Of a stretch of 64,000 nucleotides of DNA, positions 52,530-61,642 are shown piece by piece. Made by a program: the position numbers and the translations under genes. The stretch spans positions 1,211,001-1,275,000 of the forward strand of contig NZ_CP040058.1 in NCBI RefSeq assembly GCF_005280655.1. The letters are read 5' to 3'. The notes below the pieces were generated by a model. It worked only from the letters and a program-made list of their open reading frames with translations. It searched no databases and was not told where the DNA came from. Origin of the DNA: Anaerostipes rhamnosivorans (GTDB lineage Bacteria; Bacillota; Clostridia; Lachnospirales; Lachnospiraceae). Position 1 is the stretch's first letter; each line of letters opens with the position of its first letter.

Positions 52530-53393
52530 ATGGATAATAATTTACAGGTCATCAGGCAGGTGCTCGATTATATAGAGGAGCATCTCACTGAGGAAGAATT
52601 AAATTTGGATATGATAACAGAAGAAATTGGGTATTCTAAATATCACTTACACAGAATGTTTACGTTTGTTGTGGGTGTTTCCATCCATCAATATATCCAA
52701 CGCCGCAGATTGACTGAGGCGGCCCGGGTGCTTGTTTTTACACAAAAGCCGTTGATGGAGATCGCGCTGTGTTCCGGTTATGACACCCAGCGTTCATTTT
52801 CCAGGAGTTTTAAGACCATGTACAATTGTTCGCCCAGCCGTTACCGGAAGAAGAGTAGTTTTATGCCGTTACAGCTGAAATATGATATGGAACAACGCGG
52901 AAAAATACCGGGTGACAGGGTCTTGAATATAAAAACAGTGGAGGAAGACAGCATCTATCTGGCTGGATATGACGGAAGCACGAAACATGGGTTCCGGGTC
53001 ATCGGCCGTTGCTGGAATCTGATGCATAAATATAAAGACGAGATCATCAGCAGGACAGACAAGGATTTTCTTATCGGCGTCAACGATTATAAGGAGTATG
53101 AAAGCAACGGGCCGTTATTCCATTATATTGCAGCAGCCCAGGTGACTTCACTAGCGTACATTCCAGCACATATGAAAGCGTTTACCCTGCCGCCCAGCAG
53201 ATATGCAGTTTTTACTTTTAGAGGGAAAAATGAGGACAGCCTTCAGCCTGTGGCAGAATATATTTATCAAGAGTGGTTTCCCAATTCCACATGTAGATTT
53301 AATGAAAGAAACCCATACGATTTTGCAAAATACGGGGAGACAGCGGATGAGCACGGGCAGAGTGAGATTCAATTCTGGGTACCGATTTTATAA
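52530..53393 (+). CDS. AraC-family regulator with GyrI-like effector domain
   Basis: This 287-residue protein has a double HTH of the AraC type (LDMITEEIGYSKYHLHRMF, about 29-47; PLMEIALCSGYDTQRSFSR, about 75-93). A C-terminal GyrI-like small-molecule-binding domain follows (about 140-287, YLAGYDGSTKHGFRVIGR, ISRTDKDFLIGVNDY). This order is typical of multidrug and redox-stress activators such as SoxS/Rob relatives. ATG 52530 follows GCAGGAGG. The target genes are not obvious nearby. Confidence 0.88.
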   Translation: MDNNLQVIRQVLDYIEEHLTEEELNLDMITEEIGYSKYHLHRMFTFVVGVSIHQYIQRRRLTEAARVLVFTQKPLMEIALCSGYDTQRSFSRSFKTMYNCSPSRYRKKSSFMPLQLKYDMEQRGKIPGDRVLNIKTVEEDSIYLAGYDGSTKHGFRVIGRCWNLMHKYKDEIISRTDKDFLIGVNDYKEYESNGPLFHYIAAAQVTSLAYIPAHMKAFTLPPSRYAVFTFRGKNEDSLQPVAEYIYQEWFPNSTCRFNERNPYDFAKYGETADEHGQSEIQFWVPIL

Positions 53394-53401
53394 CATAAGA
53401 A

Positions 53402-53436
53402 AGGGGACATTTCTCTTCCAAAAAGAAATGTCCCCT
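53402..53436. terminator. Terminator between the AraC gene and sigG
   Basis: AGGGGACATTTCT (53402-53414) pairs with AGAAATGTCCCCT (53424-53436). The genes are convergent. Confidence 0.85.
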
Positions 53437-53442
53437 GCCGTT

Positions 53443-54219
53443 TTAATCCAGATAGTGTTTCATATGATTCAGGGCGTTCTTTTCCAGACGGCTGACCTGC
53501 GCCTGTGAGATACTAATCTCGTCAGCTACTTCAGTCTGCGTTTTTCCATCAAAGAACCGGAGTTTGATGATGTTGTATTCCCGTTCAGGCAGATGTTCCA
53601 TGGCATCTTTTAAGGCGATGGATTCTACCCATAATTCTTCTTTGTTTTTCTTATCTTTCACCTGGTCCATTAAAAACAGGGTATCGCCTCCGTCCTGGTA
53701 CACTGGTTCATAGAGGGAGAGCGGAGTGGCAATGGCATCCAGGGCAAATAAGACATCTTCTTTTTTCATTTCAATCTCGTCTGCAATGGCTTCGATGGTC
53801 GGCTCCTTGTTAAATTTTTTGGTTAAGGCTTCCTTTGCCGTGATGGCCTTATAAGCGATATCCCTAAGAGAGCGGCTGACCCTCATAGAATTGTTGTCAC
53901 GGAGATAGCGTCTGACTTCTCCGATGATCATCGGGACCGCATAAGTGGAAAATTTAACATTCAGCGTACGGTCAAAATTATCAATCGCCTTCATCAGTCC
54001 AATGCATCCTACCTGAAACAGGTCATCGGCATTTTCACTGCTGCCGGAAAAACGTTGAATGACACTTAAAACTAACCTTAAATTGCCCTTGATGTATTGT
54101 TCCCTGGCTTCCTGGTCTCCCTGTTCAATTCTTATGAACAATTCCTCTTTTTCTTCATTGGTGAGTAAAGGAAGAGAAGCAGTATTGACTCCGCAGATTT
54201 CAACTTTATTAAGTGCCAT
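53443..54219 (-). CDS. sigG: Sporulation sigma factor SigG
   Basis: This 258-residue sigma factor drives late forespore genes. The N-terminal MALNKVEICGVNTASLPLL is the signature of SigG and distinguishes it from SigF. Region 2 (FQVGCIGLMKAIDNFDRTLN) and region 4 (SISQAQVSRLEKNALNHMK) are intact. ATG 54219 has GGAGGAA upstream on the minus strand; the longer frame from 54270 is not supported. The usual spoIIGA-sigE neighbours are not next to it here. Its regulon would include the spoVA operon and the SASP gene in this window. Confidence 0.94.
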   Translation of the reverse strand: MALNKVEICGVNTASLPLLTNEEKEELFIRIEQGDQEAREQYIKGNLRLVLSVIQRFSGSSENADDLFQVGCIGLMKAIDNFDRTLNVKFSTYAVPMIIGEVRRYLRDNNSMRVSRSLRDIAYKAITAKEALTKKFNKEPTIEAIADEIEMKKEDVLFALDAIATPLSLYEPVYQDGGDTLFLMDQVKDKKNKEELWVESIALKDAMEHLPEREYNIIKLRFFDGKTQTEVADEISISQAQVSRLEKNALNHMKHYLD

Positions 54220-54316
54220 GATAATTCCTCCATTTGTAAATTGTTCTTGCGAACGATATATTAAAATCATTCACCAATCAAAATGGATTTATACGATGAA
54301 AAAATTGCCAGACTGT

Positions 54317-54345
54317 TTGACACCCCTATTTACCAATGATATTAT
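54317..54345 (+). promoter_or_regulatory. Promoter of the substrate-binding protein operon
   Basis: TTGACA (54317-54322) and TATTAT (54340-54345) are exactly 17 bp apart, a near-consensus housekeeping promoter. Confidence 0.8.
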
Positions 54346-54381
54346 GATAAAAAACAATCTATAGAAATGGGGAATCATATC

Positions 54382-55218
54382 ATGAAAAAATTACTGACAA
54401 TTTGTATGATGATATGTCTTATTTTTTGTTTAGGGGGCTGCAATCTCCCTTGGGATAAAAAGAAGACAGAGAATAAAGATGTAAAAAAAGAAAACATCAC
54501 AGCTTCGGAAGTGAAGGATTCTATGAAGGGAAAAGAACTTGTCATAGGAGTATCAGAAGGTATGGCTCCATTTTCTTTCCGTGATGAAAAGACAAAGGAA
54601 ATGAAGGGCTTTGACATTGATCTTATGAAGGGTATAAGCCAGTATCTTGGCTTTGAATATAAGCTTCGTGTGGCGCCTGTGAGAGAGCTTACAAAGCTGC
54701 TTCAGGAAAAGAAGATCGACCTTGCCATTTCCGGCATCTGTATCACGGACAGCCGTCAGAAAGAGTTCCAGTTTTCTGATGTTTACTTTGAGAATACACT
54801 GAAGATTATGGTCAATTCAGATAAAAATATCACGGATCGGAAAGAATTAGTGGGAAAAACAATCGGTGTGGAAGAGGGAACCTCCAATGCTGAATATGCA
54901 CAGCAGAACCTCTCAGAAGAAAATAAGATCAAGACTTATTCATCCATGGAAAAGGTATTTAAAGACCTAGAAAAGGGGAAGATTGACGCTACTGTCTATG
55001 ATACCACGGGTGTCGATTATTTTATGGACAACTATAAGGGAGATAAGATTTCTGCCCTGGATGAAAAGCTGAATTCAGCGGAGAGCAACTACGGTATCAT
55101 GTTCAGAAAAAAAGATCCTTCTGTGGGTAAGTTTAATGTGACCCTGCAGGTGCTGAACACAGAGGGTACCTATCAGACCATCAAAAACATGTGGATTGGA
55201 TCGGAAGACGAAGATTAA
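54382..55218 (+). CDS. Amino-acid-type substrate-binding lipoprotein
   Basis: This 278-residue extracellular lipoprotein has a signal peptide with lipobox LGGC (Cys about 20) and the SBP_bac_3 pattern: LVIGVSEGMAPFSFRD, GFDIDLMKGI, DLAISGICITDSR and KTIGVEEGTSNAEYA. It should bind a polar amino acid. No ABC permease or ATPase follows, so it either works with distant components or is a sensor. ATG 54382 is preferred; ATG 54367 is possible. It is followed 12 bp later by an AEC transporter. Confidence 0.88.
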   Translation: MKKLLTICMMICLIFCLGGCNLPWDKKKTENKDVKKENITASEVKDSMKGKELVIGVSEGMAPFSFRDEKTKEMKGFDIDLMKGISQYLGFEYKLRVAPVRELTKLLQEKKIDLAISGICITDSRQKEFQFSDVYFENTLKIMVNSDKNITDRKELVGKTIGVEEGTSNAEYAQQNLSEENKIKTYSSMEKVFKDLEKGKIDATVYDTTGVDYFMDNYKGDKISALDEKLNSAESNYGIMFRKKDPSVGKFNVTLQVLNTEGTYQTIKNMWIGSEDED

Positions 55219-55230
55219 AGAGGGAATTTA

Positions 55231-56154
55231 ATGAATATTGTTTCAATTGTATTCGGGCAGATCGTCATGATGTTTTTGATGATGGCGGTGGGGGCAGGTG
55301 CATATAAGACAGGCCTCGTAACCGAAAAGGGGAGCGCGGAGCTTTCCAATATCACCCTGTATCTGGTTATTCCGTTTGTGGTACTCACATCATTCCAGAT
55401 TGACTTTGACGCAAATATCTTTCACGGCATTGTTATAACCTTTGTGCTTGGAATTATAGCCCATGGTCTGGCGATCCTGCTGTCCTACGGCCTTGTAAGA
55501 GGCAGGGATCAAGATCGCACTGCTCTTGAGCGGTTCAGTGTGGTCTATCCAAACTGCGGATTTATGGGCATTCCTTTGGCGCAGGCAGTGCTGGGTTCCA
55601 AAGGAGTTATCTACATAACAGCGTTTATTGCCGCACAGAACCTGTTCATCTGGTCCCACGGAGTGGCCAGCATGCAGGGATCTTTTAAAAAGGAATCGAT
55701 CAAAGAGGTGTTTAAGGCGCCAGTGATGATTGCCACATTTGCAGGGCTTTTGTGCTATCTGCTTCAGATTAAATTCCCGGCGTTGGTGTTCAGACCGTTA
55801 AAGGCCATCGCGGATATGAACACTCCTTTGGCTATGATGATCTCAGGAACGGCCATTGCACAGACGAATCTGCTAAAGATTCTGTCAAAACCAAGGATTT
55901 ATATTTTGACCGTGCTGAGGCTTTTGGTCGTGCCGTTTGTTATGTTTCTGATCCTGATCTTTGTTCCTGTGTCGAAGGATCTTAAGATTCTGTCACTGCT
56001 TGCCACATCGGCTTCTACGGCAGCCATAACGACCATGTTTGCGGTGAAGTTTAAGAAGGATGTGGGTTATGCGGCGGAACTGTTTGCCATATCCACCATT
56101 GCGGCGATTGCCACTCTTCCGCTCATGATTTCCCTTGGCGAGACATTTTTTTAA
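55231..56154 (+). CDS. AEC-family transporter
   Basis: This 307-residue membrane protein has ten hydrophobic segments in two five-helix halves, the BART-like fold of auxin efflux carrier relatives. Bacterial members move malonate, malate or other carboxylates. Signature blocks are VYPNCGFMGIPLAQAVLG and ISGTAIAQTNL. It starts after GAGGGAA, in one run with the binding protein and a LysR regulator. Confidence 0.88.
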   Translation: MNIVSIVFGQIVMMFLMMAVGAGAYKTGLVTEKGSAELSNITLYLVIPFVVLTSFQIDFDANIFHGIVITFVLGIIAHGLAILLSYGLVRGRDQDRTALERFSVVYPNCGFMGIPLAQAVLGSKGVIYITAFIAAQNLFIWSHGVASMQGSFKKESIKEVFKAPVMIATFAGLLCYLLQIKFPALVFRPLKAIADMNTPLAMMISGTAIAQTNLLKILSKPRIYILTVLRLLVVPFVMFLILIFVPVSKDLKILSLLATSASTAAITTMFAVKFKKDVGYAAELFAISTIAAIATLPLMISLGETFF

Positions 56155-56166
56155 AGGAGTGACAAG

Positions 56167-57078
56167 ATGACATTACAGCAGCTTAAGTATGCAGTTATGG
56201 TTGCGGAAAAAGGAACCATCAGTGAGGCGGCTAAGGAGCTGTTTATCTCCCAGCCCAGCCTCACCAGCGCAGTCAAGGATTTGGAAAAGGAAATGCAGAT
56301 CACCATATTCAGAAGGACAAACAAAGGGGTGATTATTTCCAATGAAGGGGACGTCTTTTTAGGTTACGCCAGGCAAGTTCTGGAACAAGCTAATTTACTG
56401 GAAGAAAAGTATTTAAATGCAAAGAAGCAGAGTCCGCGTTTTTCTGTGTCCTGCCAGCATTATTCCTTTGCTGTCAATGCGTTTGTGGACGTGATCCGGG
56501 AGTTTGGCGGAGACCAGTATGATTTTACTTTGAGGGAAACCCAGACATATGAGATCATTGAGGATGTCAGCCGGCTTAAAAGTGAGATTGGTATTTTGTA
56601 TACATCATCCATCAATGAACAGATTATTATGAAGCTCATAAAACAAAACGGTCTGGTGTTTGAAGAACTGTTTCTGGCAAAACCCCATGTTTTCATTAAT
56701 TCAAAACACCCTCTGGCAGAGAAAAAAGAGCTATCCCTGAAAGATCTGGAGGACTACCCTTATCTGTCATTTGAGCAGGGGGATTACAATTCTTTTTATT
56801 TTTCCGAGGAGATTTTGAGCACCTTGGACCGGAGCAGAAATATCAAGGTCAGGGACCGGGCAACGTTGTTTAACCTTGTCATAGGCCTCAATGGATATAC
56901 GGTCAGTTCCGGAGTCATAAGCGAGGAATTAAACGGTGTTAATATCATTGCAAAGCCTTTGTTGGTGGAGGAGCATATGAGGATCGGAACGATCCAGCAG
57001 AAGCACATGATGCTGAGCCGGTACGGAAAAGCATATATGGAAGCTCTGAAAAGACATGTTCTAAGCTGCCAGCTGTAA
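56167..57078 (+). CDS. LysR-family transcriptional regulator
   Basis: This 303-residue regulator has an N-terminal winged HTH (KGTISEAAKELFISQPSLTS, about 16-35, then VKDLEKEMQITIFRR) and a C-terminal periplasmic-binding-like effector domain (about 90-300). ATG 56167 follows AGGAGTG, 12 bp after the AEC gene, in the same direction, unlike the usual divergent arrangement. It probably controls the upstream transport genes. A long perfect terminator follows. Confidence 0.9.
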   Translation: MTLQQLKYAVMVAEKGTISEAAKELFISQPSLTSAVKDLEKEMQITIFRRTNKGVIISNEGDVFLGYARQVLEQANLLEEKYLNAKKQSPRFSVSCQHYSFAVNAFVDVIREFGGDQYDFTLRETQTYEIIEDVSRLKSEIGILYTSSINEQIIMKLIKQNGLVFEELFLAKPHVFINSKHPLAEKKELSLKDLEDYPYLSFEQGDYNSFYFSEEILSTLDRSRNIKVRDRATLFNLVIGLNGYTVSSGVISEELNGVNIIAKPLLVEEHMRIGTIQQKHMMLSRYGKAYMEALKRHVLSCQL

Positions 57079-57084
57079 AAGAAG

Positions 57085-57136
57085 AAACAGCAGTTTGATA
57101 TAGTTTTAAACTATATCAAACTGCTGTTTTTTTATA
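57085..57136 (+). terminator. Terminator after the LysR gene
   Basis: A perfect 22-bp stem starts AAACAGCAGTTTGATATAG (57085-57106 with 57108-57129), centred on one T, followed by T residues. Confidence 0.92.
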
Positions 57137-57204
57137 TTTTTCATTGGGATCAATACAAAGTATACTTACAACATAGAGAAAATAAGACAAAGGGAGAATA
57201 TACG

Positions 57205-58317
57205 ATGAAAAATAAAGCACCATTTCGATTTGATATTGTGGGAAGTTTTTTGAGGCCAGAAGGCTTGAAAACAGCCAGGAAAGAATTTCAGGCAGGAAAC
57301 CTTACACAGGAGCAGCTGAGAGAGACAGAAGACAAAGCAATCCTTAACCTGATTGAAAAGCAGAAGAAAGCAGGCCTGTCCGTGATCACGGATGGAGAAT
57401 TCAGAAGAAGCTGGTGGCATCTGGATTTCATGTGGGGACTGAATGGAGTTGAGAAAAAACAGATCGAGAGCGGATATCAATTCCATGATGAAGTGACAAG
57501 AGGAGAGACAGCAGTACTGACAGGAAAAATCTCAGGGGAGAACCATCCTTTTGTAGAACATTTTCGTTTTGTAAAAGAACAGGAGAATGACACAGTCACA
57601 GCCCGTCAGACAGTTCCGGCCCCAGCACAGCTTCTTGCCGAACTGACAAGAGGAGACAACGCCAAGATCACTAAATCATTTTATCCAGATGAAGATGAAC
57701 TGGTTGCGGATATTGGAGCCGCCTATCGGGAAGTGATCGGGGAATTATATGAGGCAGGCTGTAGGAATGTGCAGTTTGATGACTGCACATGGGGAATGTT
57801 CTGTGACGTTAAATATTGGGAAAACCGTCAGCAGGATGAGGTTTCCGTGGAAGAAATTGCGAAGCAGTATGTGAAAGTGAACAATCTTGCAGTGGAGGGA
57901 AGACCGGATGATCTTGTGGTCACAACACATGTGTGCAGGGGCAACTATCATTCCACCTGGGCTTCCAAGGGAGGTTATGCACCAATCGCGCCGTTCTTGT
58001 TTGGTGAAGAACATGTGGATGCATACTATCTAGAGTTCGACGATGATCGTTCAGGTGATTTTGAACCGTTAAAACATGTAAGTGAGAATAAAAAAGTTGT
58101 CTTAGGGCTGATCACCACGAAAAATCCGGTTTTGGAAGACAGAGAAGCTGTCATCAAACGGATCCGTGAGGCCGAACAATATCTGCCGCTGGACAGGCTG
58201 TGTTTAAGTCCTCAGTGCGGTTTTGCATCTACGGAGGAAGGAAACAAGCTCACAGAGGAAGAACAGTGGAATAAATTAAAATTGGTGAGGGAAGTTGCAG
58301 AGGAAGTCTGGAATTAA
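57205..58317 (+). CDS. MetE-like methionine synthase, C-terminal type (YxjG family)
   Basis: This 370-residue protein corresponds to the zinc-containing catalytic half of cobalamin-independent methionine synthase. The zinc ligands are the His and Cys in TTHVCRGN, a Glu, and the late Cys in SPQCGFAS. It lacks the N-terminal folate-binding half of MetE, so the methyl donor may be a small molecule such as S-methylmethionine or methylcobalamin derivatives rather than methyl-folate. ATG 57205 follows AAGGGAG. It stands alone between terminators. Confidence 0.88.
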   Translation: MKNKAPFRFDIVGSFLRPEGLKTARKEFQAGNLTQEQLRETEDKAILNLIEKQKKAGLSVITDGEFRRSWWHLDFMWGLNGVEKKQIESGYQFHDEVTRGETAVLTGKISGENHPFVEHFRFVKEQENDTVTARQTVPAPAQLLAELTRGDNAKITKSFYPDEDELVADIGAAYREVIGELYEAGCRNVQFDDCTWGMFCDVKYWENRQQDEVSVEEIAKQYVKVNNLAVEGRPDDLVVTTHVCRGNYHSTWASKGGYAPIAPFLFGEEHVDAYYLEFDDDRSGDFEPLKHVSENKKVVLGLITTKNPVLEDREAVIKRIREAEQYLPLDRLCLSPQCGFASTEEGNKLTEEEQWNKLKLVREVAEEVWN

Positions 58318-58335
58318 TCCCAACTGTCTGACATA

Positions 58336-58376
58336 ACAATGCCCCCGGCAGGAAAAACCAGCCGGGGGCATTGTTT
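58336..58376 (+). terminator. Terminator of the MetE-like gene
   Basis: ACAATGCCCCCGGC (58336-58349) pairs with GCCGGGGGCATTGT (58361-58374), followed by TT. Repeat copy E begins five bases later. Confidence 0.9.
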
Positions 58377-58378
58377 AT

Positions 58379-58516
58379 GTCATAGGAAATTCCTACGGAA
58401 CCTCCTATGACACGTAAGGAAATCATTTGACTACGTCAAATCGCATTTGGTGCTCAAAGTTGTCAAGCCCCTCAAAGAGTGGGGGTCAGTTCAGAGGTGG
58501 GCTTGCCCACTTTGTT
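58379..58516 (+). repeat. Dispersed multi-hairpin repeat, copy E
   Basis: It begins GTCATAGG, lacks the GCCC/GGGC hairpin, keeps CATTTGACTACGTCAAATCG and GTGGGCTTGCCCAC, and ends CACTTTGTTA. Its last bases provide the TAA stop of the convergent aminopeptidase gene. Confidence 0.88.
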
Positions 58517-60287
58517 AGATTTTTAAGAAACTGTACAGCCAGTCGGCCTCAGCTTCGGTCAAGTGAGGGGAAAGTCTGTCGAAAACCAAACGATGGTAAT
58601 CACGGAGCAGATGGAGTTCTTTCTCACTGAGCAGTGTCTCGTCAACCCCGTCCATGTCAATGGGAACCAAGGTCAGGTGTTCAAATTCTAAAAAGGAGCC
58701 GTACTCATTCTGTTTTTGCTTCCTGCACAGAAGCATGTTTTCTGTGCGGATTCCGTATTGTCCCGGCACATAGACCCCCGGTTCATCGGTGGTCACCATG
58801 CCCGGCACGAGGACCGCATCCAGCTGATTTTCCCTGATCTGCCAGCGGAAGGCATTCGGGCCTTCATGTACACCGAGGAAGTGTCCCACACCGTGTCCGG
58901 TTCCGCAGCGGTAGTCAATACCTTCCTGCCAGAGAGGCCCCCTGGCTAGAATGTCCAGGCTGCTGCCCCGGCAGCCCTGAAGAAACTTGGCGTCTGCCAG
59001 GGACAGCATGCTTTTTAACACAAGCGTAAAGTTTCTGCGTTCTTCGGCAGTGATGGAACCTAAAATAAAAGTTCGGGTTACATCTGTGGTTCCGGTCAGA
59101 TACTGTCCGCCGGAATCGATCAAGAGAAGTCCTTCAGATTTCAGCTCCACATTGGATTCCTCCGTGGAGGAATAGTGCATCATAGCCGCATGCTCTTTGT
59201 AGGCACAGATGGTGTCAAAACTTGGCCCCTGGTATAAAGGCTGCTTTTTTCGCTCCTCTTCCAGACGGTCCGAAACAGAAAGTTCTGTCATGGGTACGGA
59301 GCCAATATTCTGTTTCAGCCAGCACATGAATTTTGTCATAGCGATTCCGTCGGAAAGATGGCAGCTGCGCAGGCCCTCAATCTGAACGTCATTTTTTACT
59401 GCCTTCATAGCATAAGAAGGATTTTCTCCAAAGAGGATCCGGTTTTTTTTCACCTCAAGGTAGAGCTTGTAGCTGACCGTATCCGGGTCCATAAGGATGC
59501 TTGCTTTTTGTTCTTTTAAGAATGTGCCGATATGTTCATAAGGCAAAACGGACACATGGTTTTTAGCTAAATAGTCTTTTACAGCGTCTGAGAGGCAGTG
59601 TTCCTTCACAAACAGAAAGCAGCCCTCCATAGTGATCCAGGCGTAGCTGTAAAACAGAGGAGTGCAGGCCATGTCATTTCCACGGAGGTTAAAGATCCAT
59701 GCAATATCCGGCAGAGAAGAGATGAAATGGGCCTCGGCAGAAACTGCCTCCATGTGGCTTCGCACCCGTTTTAATTTTGAAGATACAGCTTCACCGGCGT
59801 ATGCTTCATCGTGTATAAATATTTCAGAGGCGGCAGCGGCAGGCCGGTCAGTCCACAGGTCTTCAGCGAGTGTGTGGTTTGTCTCAAGAGATGCTTTTTT
59901 TGCGGTGGTCAGGGCGGAAAGCTTTTTGCCATAAGTTGTATTGATGGTGCGGCCGTTTAGGGCGAGGGTATCCCCCTCTTTTAGATGCTGTTCCAAATAT
60001 TCCAGAACGGTGGGAACACCGGAGACGCCCATCTTCATCAGTTCCATCCGATCCCGGTCGATCTGTGATTCCGCCTGGGTAAAATATCTTCCGTCGGTCC
60101 AGAGACGGCTGCTGTCCTGTTCAGCGAGAACGGCACCGGAGGAGCCGGTAAAACCAGAGATAAACTGGCGGCATTTATAGTGATCATCGACATATTCTGA
60201 TTGATGGGGATCTTCACTTGGAATCAGGTAATAGGTTAGATTTTTCTTCTTCATAGATTCCTGAAGTTTTGCTAAAGGTGTATTCAT
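58515..60287 (-). CDS. Aminopeptidase P family protein (M24B)
   Basis: This 590-residue enzyme cleaves N-terminal residues before proline. It has two creatinase-like N-terminal domains (about 1-300) and a C-terminal pita-bread metallopeptidase domain. Metal ligands are the Asp pair in LLIDSGGQYLTGTTDVTRTF, His in GTGHGVGHFLGVHEGP, Glu in TTDEPGVY and Glu in RTENMLL. The long form matches the eukaryote-like XPNPEP1 type of gut Clostridia. The start at 60287 follows AAAGGAG. Confidence 0.93.
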   Translation of the reverse strand: MNTPLAKLQESMKKKNLTYYLIPSEDPHQSEYVDDHYKCRQFISGFTGSSGAVLAEQDSSRLWTDGRYFTQAESQIDRDRMELMKMGVSGVPTVLEYLEQHLKEGDTLALNGRTINTTYGKKLSALTTAKKASLETNHTLAEDLWTDRPAAAASEIFIHDEAYAGEAVSSKLKRVRSHMEAVSAEAHFISSLPDIAWIFNLRGNDMACTPLFYSYAWITMEGCFLFVKEHCLSDAVKDYLAKNHVSVLPYEHIGTFLKEQKASILMDPDTVSYKLYLEVKKNRILFGENPSYAMKAVKNDVQIEGLRSCHLSDGIAMTKFMCWLKQNIGSVPMTELSVSDRLEEERKKQPLYQGPSFDTICAYKEHAAMMHYSSTEESNVELKSEGLLLIDSGGQYLTGTTDVTRTFILGSITAEERRNFTLVLKSMLSLADAKFLQGCRGSSLDILARGPLWQEGIDYRCGTGHGVGHFLGVHEGPNAFRWQIRENQLDAVLVPGMVTTDEPGVYVPGQYGIRTENMLLCRKQKQNEYGSFLEFEHLTLVPIDMDGVDETLLSEKELHLLRDYHRLVFDRLSPHLTEAEADWLYSFLKI

Positions 60288-60310
60288 AATTCAGAGTCTC
60301 CTTTCTACAG

Positions 60311-60339
60311 TTGTGATTTTTATTATAACACGATATAAT
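60311..60339 (+). promoter_or_regulatory. Promoter of the phosphofructokinase gene
   Basis: TTGTGA (60311-60316) and TATAAT (60334-60339) are spaced by 17 bp. Confidence 0.7.
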
Positions 60340-60392
60340 GAAAAATAGAATTTGTACAGAAATTTTGCAACTGAATGAGGAGGACATCGAGG

Positions 60393-61613
60393 ATGAAAAA
60401 CATGTTAGTGGCACAGTCGGGAGGGCCGTCGGCAGCAATCAACGCGACCATTACCGGAGTCATCGACACCGGTCTTGAATTCGAAGAGGTGGGGCATGTG
60501 TATGGTGCACTGAATGGGATCAAAGGAGTCTTAAATGAGAATTTTGTAAGGCTGGATGAAATATGCAAAGATCCGGCCACAAGGGAGCTGCTGGCAGTCA
60601 CCCCGGCTGCCGCCCTGGGATCCTGCCGCTGGAAACTGAAAAATCCTGAGGAGGACGCGAGAGAATTTGAGGAGATCATCCGGATTCTCAGGAAGAACAA
60701 CATCGGGTATTTTATCTATACGGGAGGAAATGATTCCATGGACACCGTATATAAGCTCTCCACGTATTGCAGAGAACACGGAGTGGATGACATTAAGATC
60801 ATGGGCGCCCCAAAGACCATTGACAATGATCTGGGGGAGACGGATCACTGCCCGGGCTTTGGATCAGCGGCAAAGTTCATCGCCACTGCGTTCACGGAGA
60901 TCGCATGTGACTGTTACGTTTACGATATCCCGTCTGTGACCATCGTGGAAGTCATGGGAAGGAACGCCGGATGGCTCACAGCCAGCGCAGCGCTTGCGAG
61001 AAATGAGGAGCGGAACGTTCCGCAGCTGATTTATCTTTGCGAGAAGGCGTTCAGTACAAAACAGTTTGTGGAAGATGTAAAAGAAGCACTGAAAAAAGAA
61101 AATAACATTATTATTGCAGTCAGCGAAGGACTGAAAGATGCCCAGGGCAGATATGTTGGAGAAGAGATGAAGTCCGGAAAGGAAGACGCTTTCGGACATC
61201 AATATCTGTCCGGAATCGGGAAGTATTTAGAGCAGGTGGTCACGGATCAGATAGGCTGTAAGGTTCGCTCTGTGGAACTGAATATTCTTCAACGCTGCGC
61301 CGGATATATGCTCAGCGAAACAGACATTATGGAATCCAGGAATCTTGGAGCTTATGCAGCTGTCAGCGCTATCCGTGGGGAGAGCGGAAAGATGTCCGCC
61401 CTCAAGCGGCTGCCGGGAAAAACATATGGGGTGGATATTGTACTTGCGGACCTGTCTAAGATCGCTAATGTGGAGAAAACAGTGCCCATTGAGTGGATTA
61501 CAGAAGACGGTCATGATATCACACAGGAGTTGGTGGACTATCTGAAACCGCTGATCCAGGGGGAGGTACAGATACCGTATAAAGACGGTGTACCGCAGCA
61601 CTTTATGCTCTAA
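60393..61613 (+). CDS. pfp: 6-phosphofructokinase, probably PPi-dependent
   Basis: This 406-residue phosphofructokinase phosphorylates fructose 6-phosphate. Motifs are SGGPSAAINATITG (about 9-22), GGNDSMDT (about 114-121), PKTIDNDLGETDHCPGFGSA and VEVMGRNAGWLTA. In ATP enzymes the loop reads GGDGS; the Asp in GGNDS at the Gly104 position is the hallmark of pyrophosphate-using PFKs. ATG 60393 has GAGGAGGA upstream; an in-frame ATG at 60375 lies over that site. PPi use is inferred from one residue. An allosteric site of the short bacterial Pfk is absent. Confidence 0.88.
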   Translation: MKNMLVAQSGGPSAAINATITGVIDTGLEFEEVGHVYGALNGIKGVLNENFVRLDEICKDPATRELLAVTPAAALGSCRWKLKNPEEDAREFEEIIRILRKNNIGYFIYTGGNDSMDTVYKLSTYCREHGVDDIKIMGAPKTIDNDLGETDHCPGFGSAAKFIATAFTEIACDCYVYDIPSVTIVEVMGRNAGWLTASAALARNEERNVPQLIYLCEKAFSTKQFVEDVKEALKKENNIIIAVSEGLKDAQGRYVGEEMKSGKEDAFGHQYLSGIGKYLEQVVTDQIGCKVRSVELNILQRCAGYMLSETDIMESRNLGAYAAVSAIRGESGKMSALKRLPGKTYGVDIVLADLSKIANVEKTVPIEWITEDGHDITQELVDYLKPLIQGEVQIPYKDGVPQHFML

Positions 61614-61642
61614 AACCATACCCAGCAGGGCATCCCGTGTTC

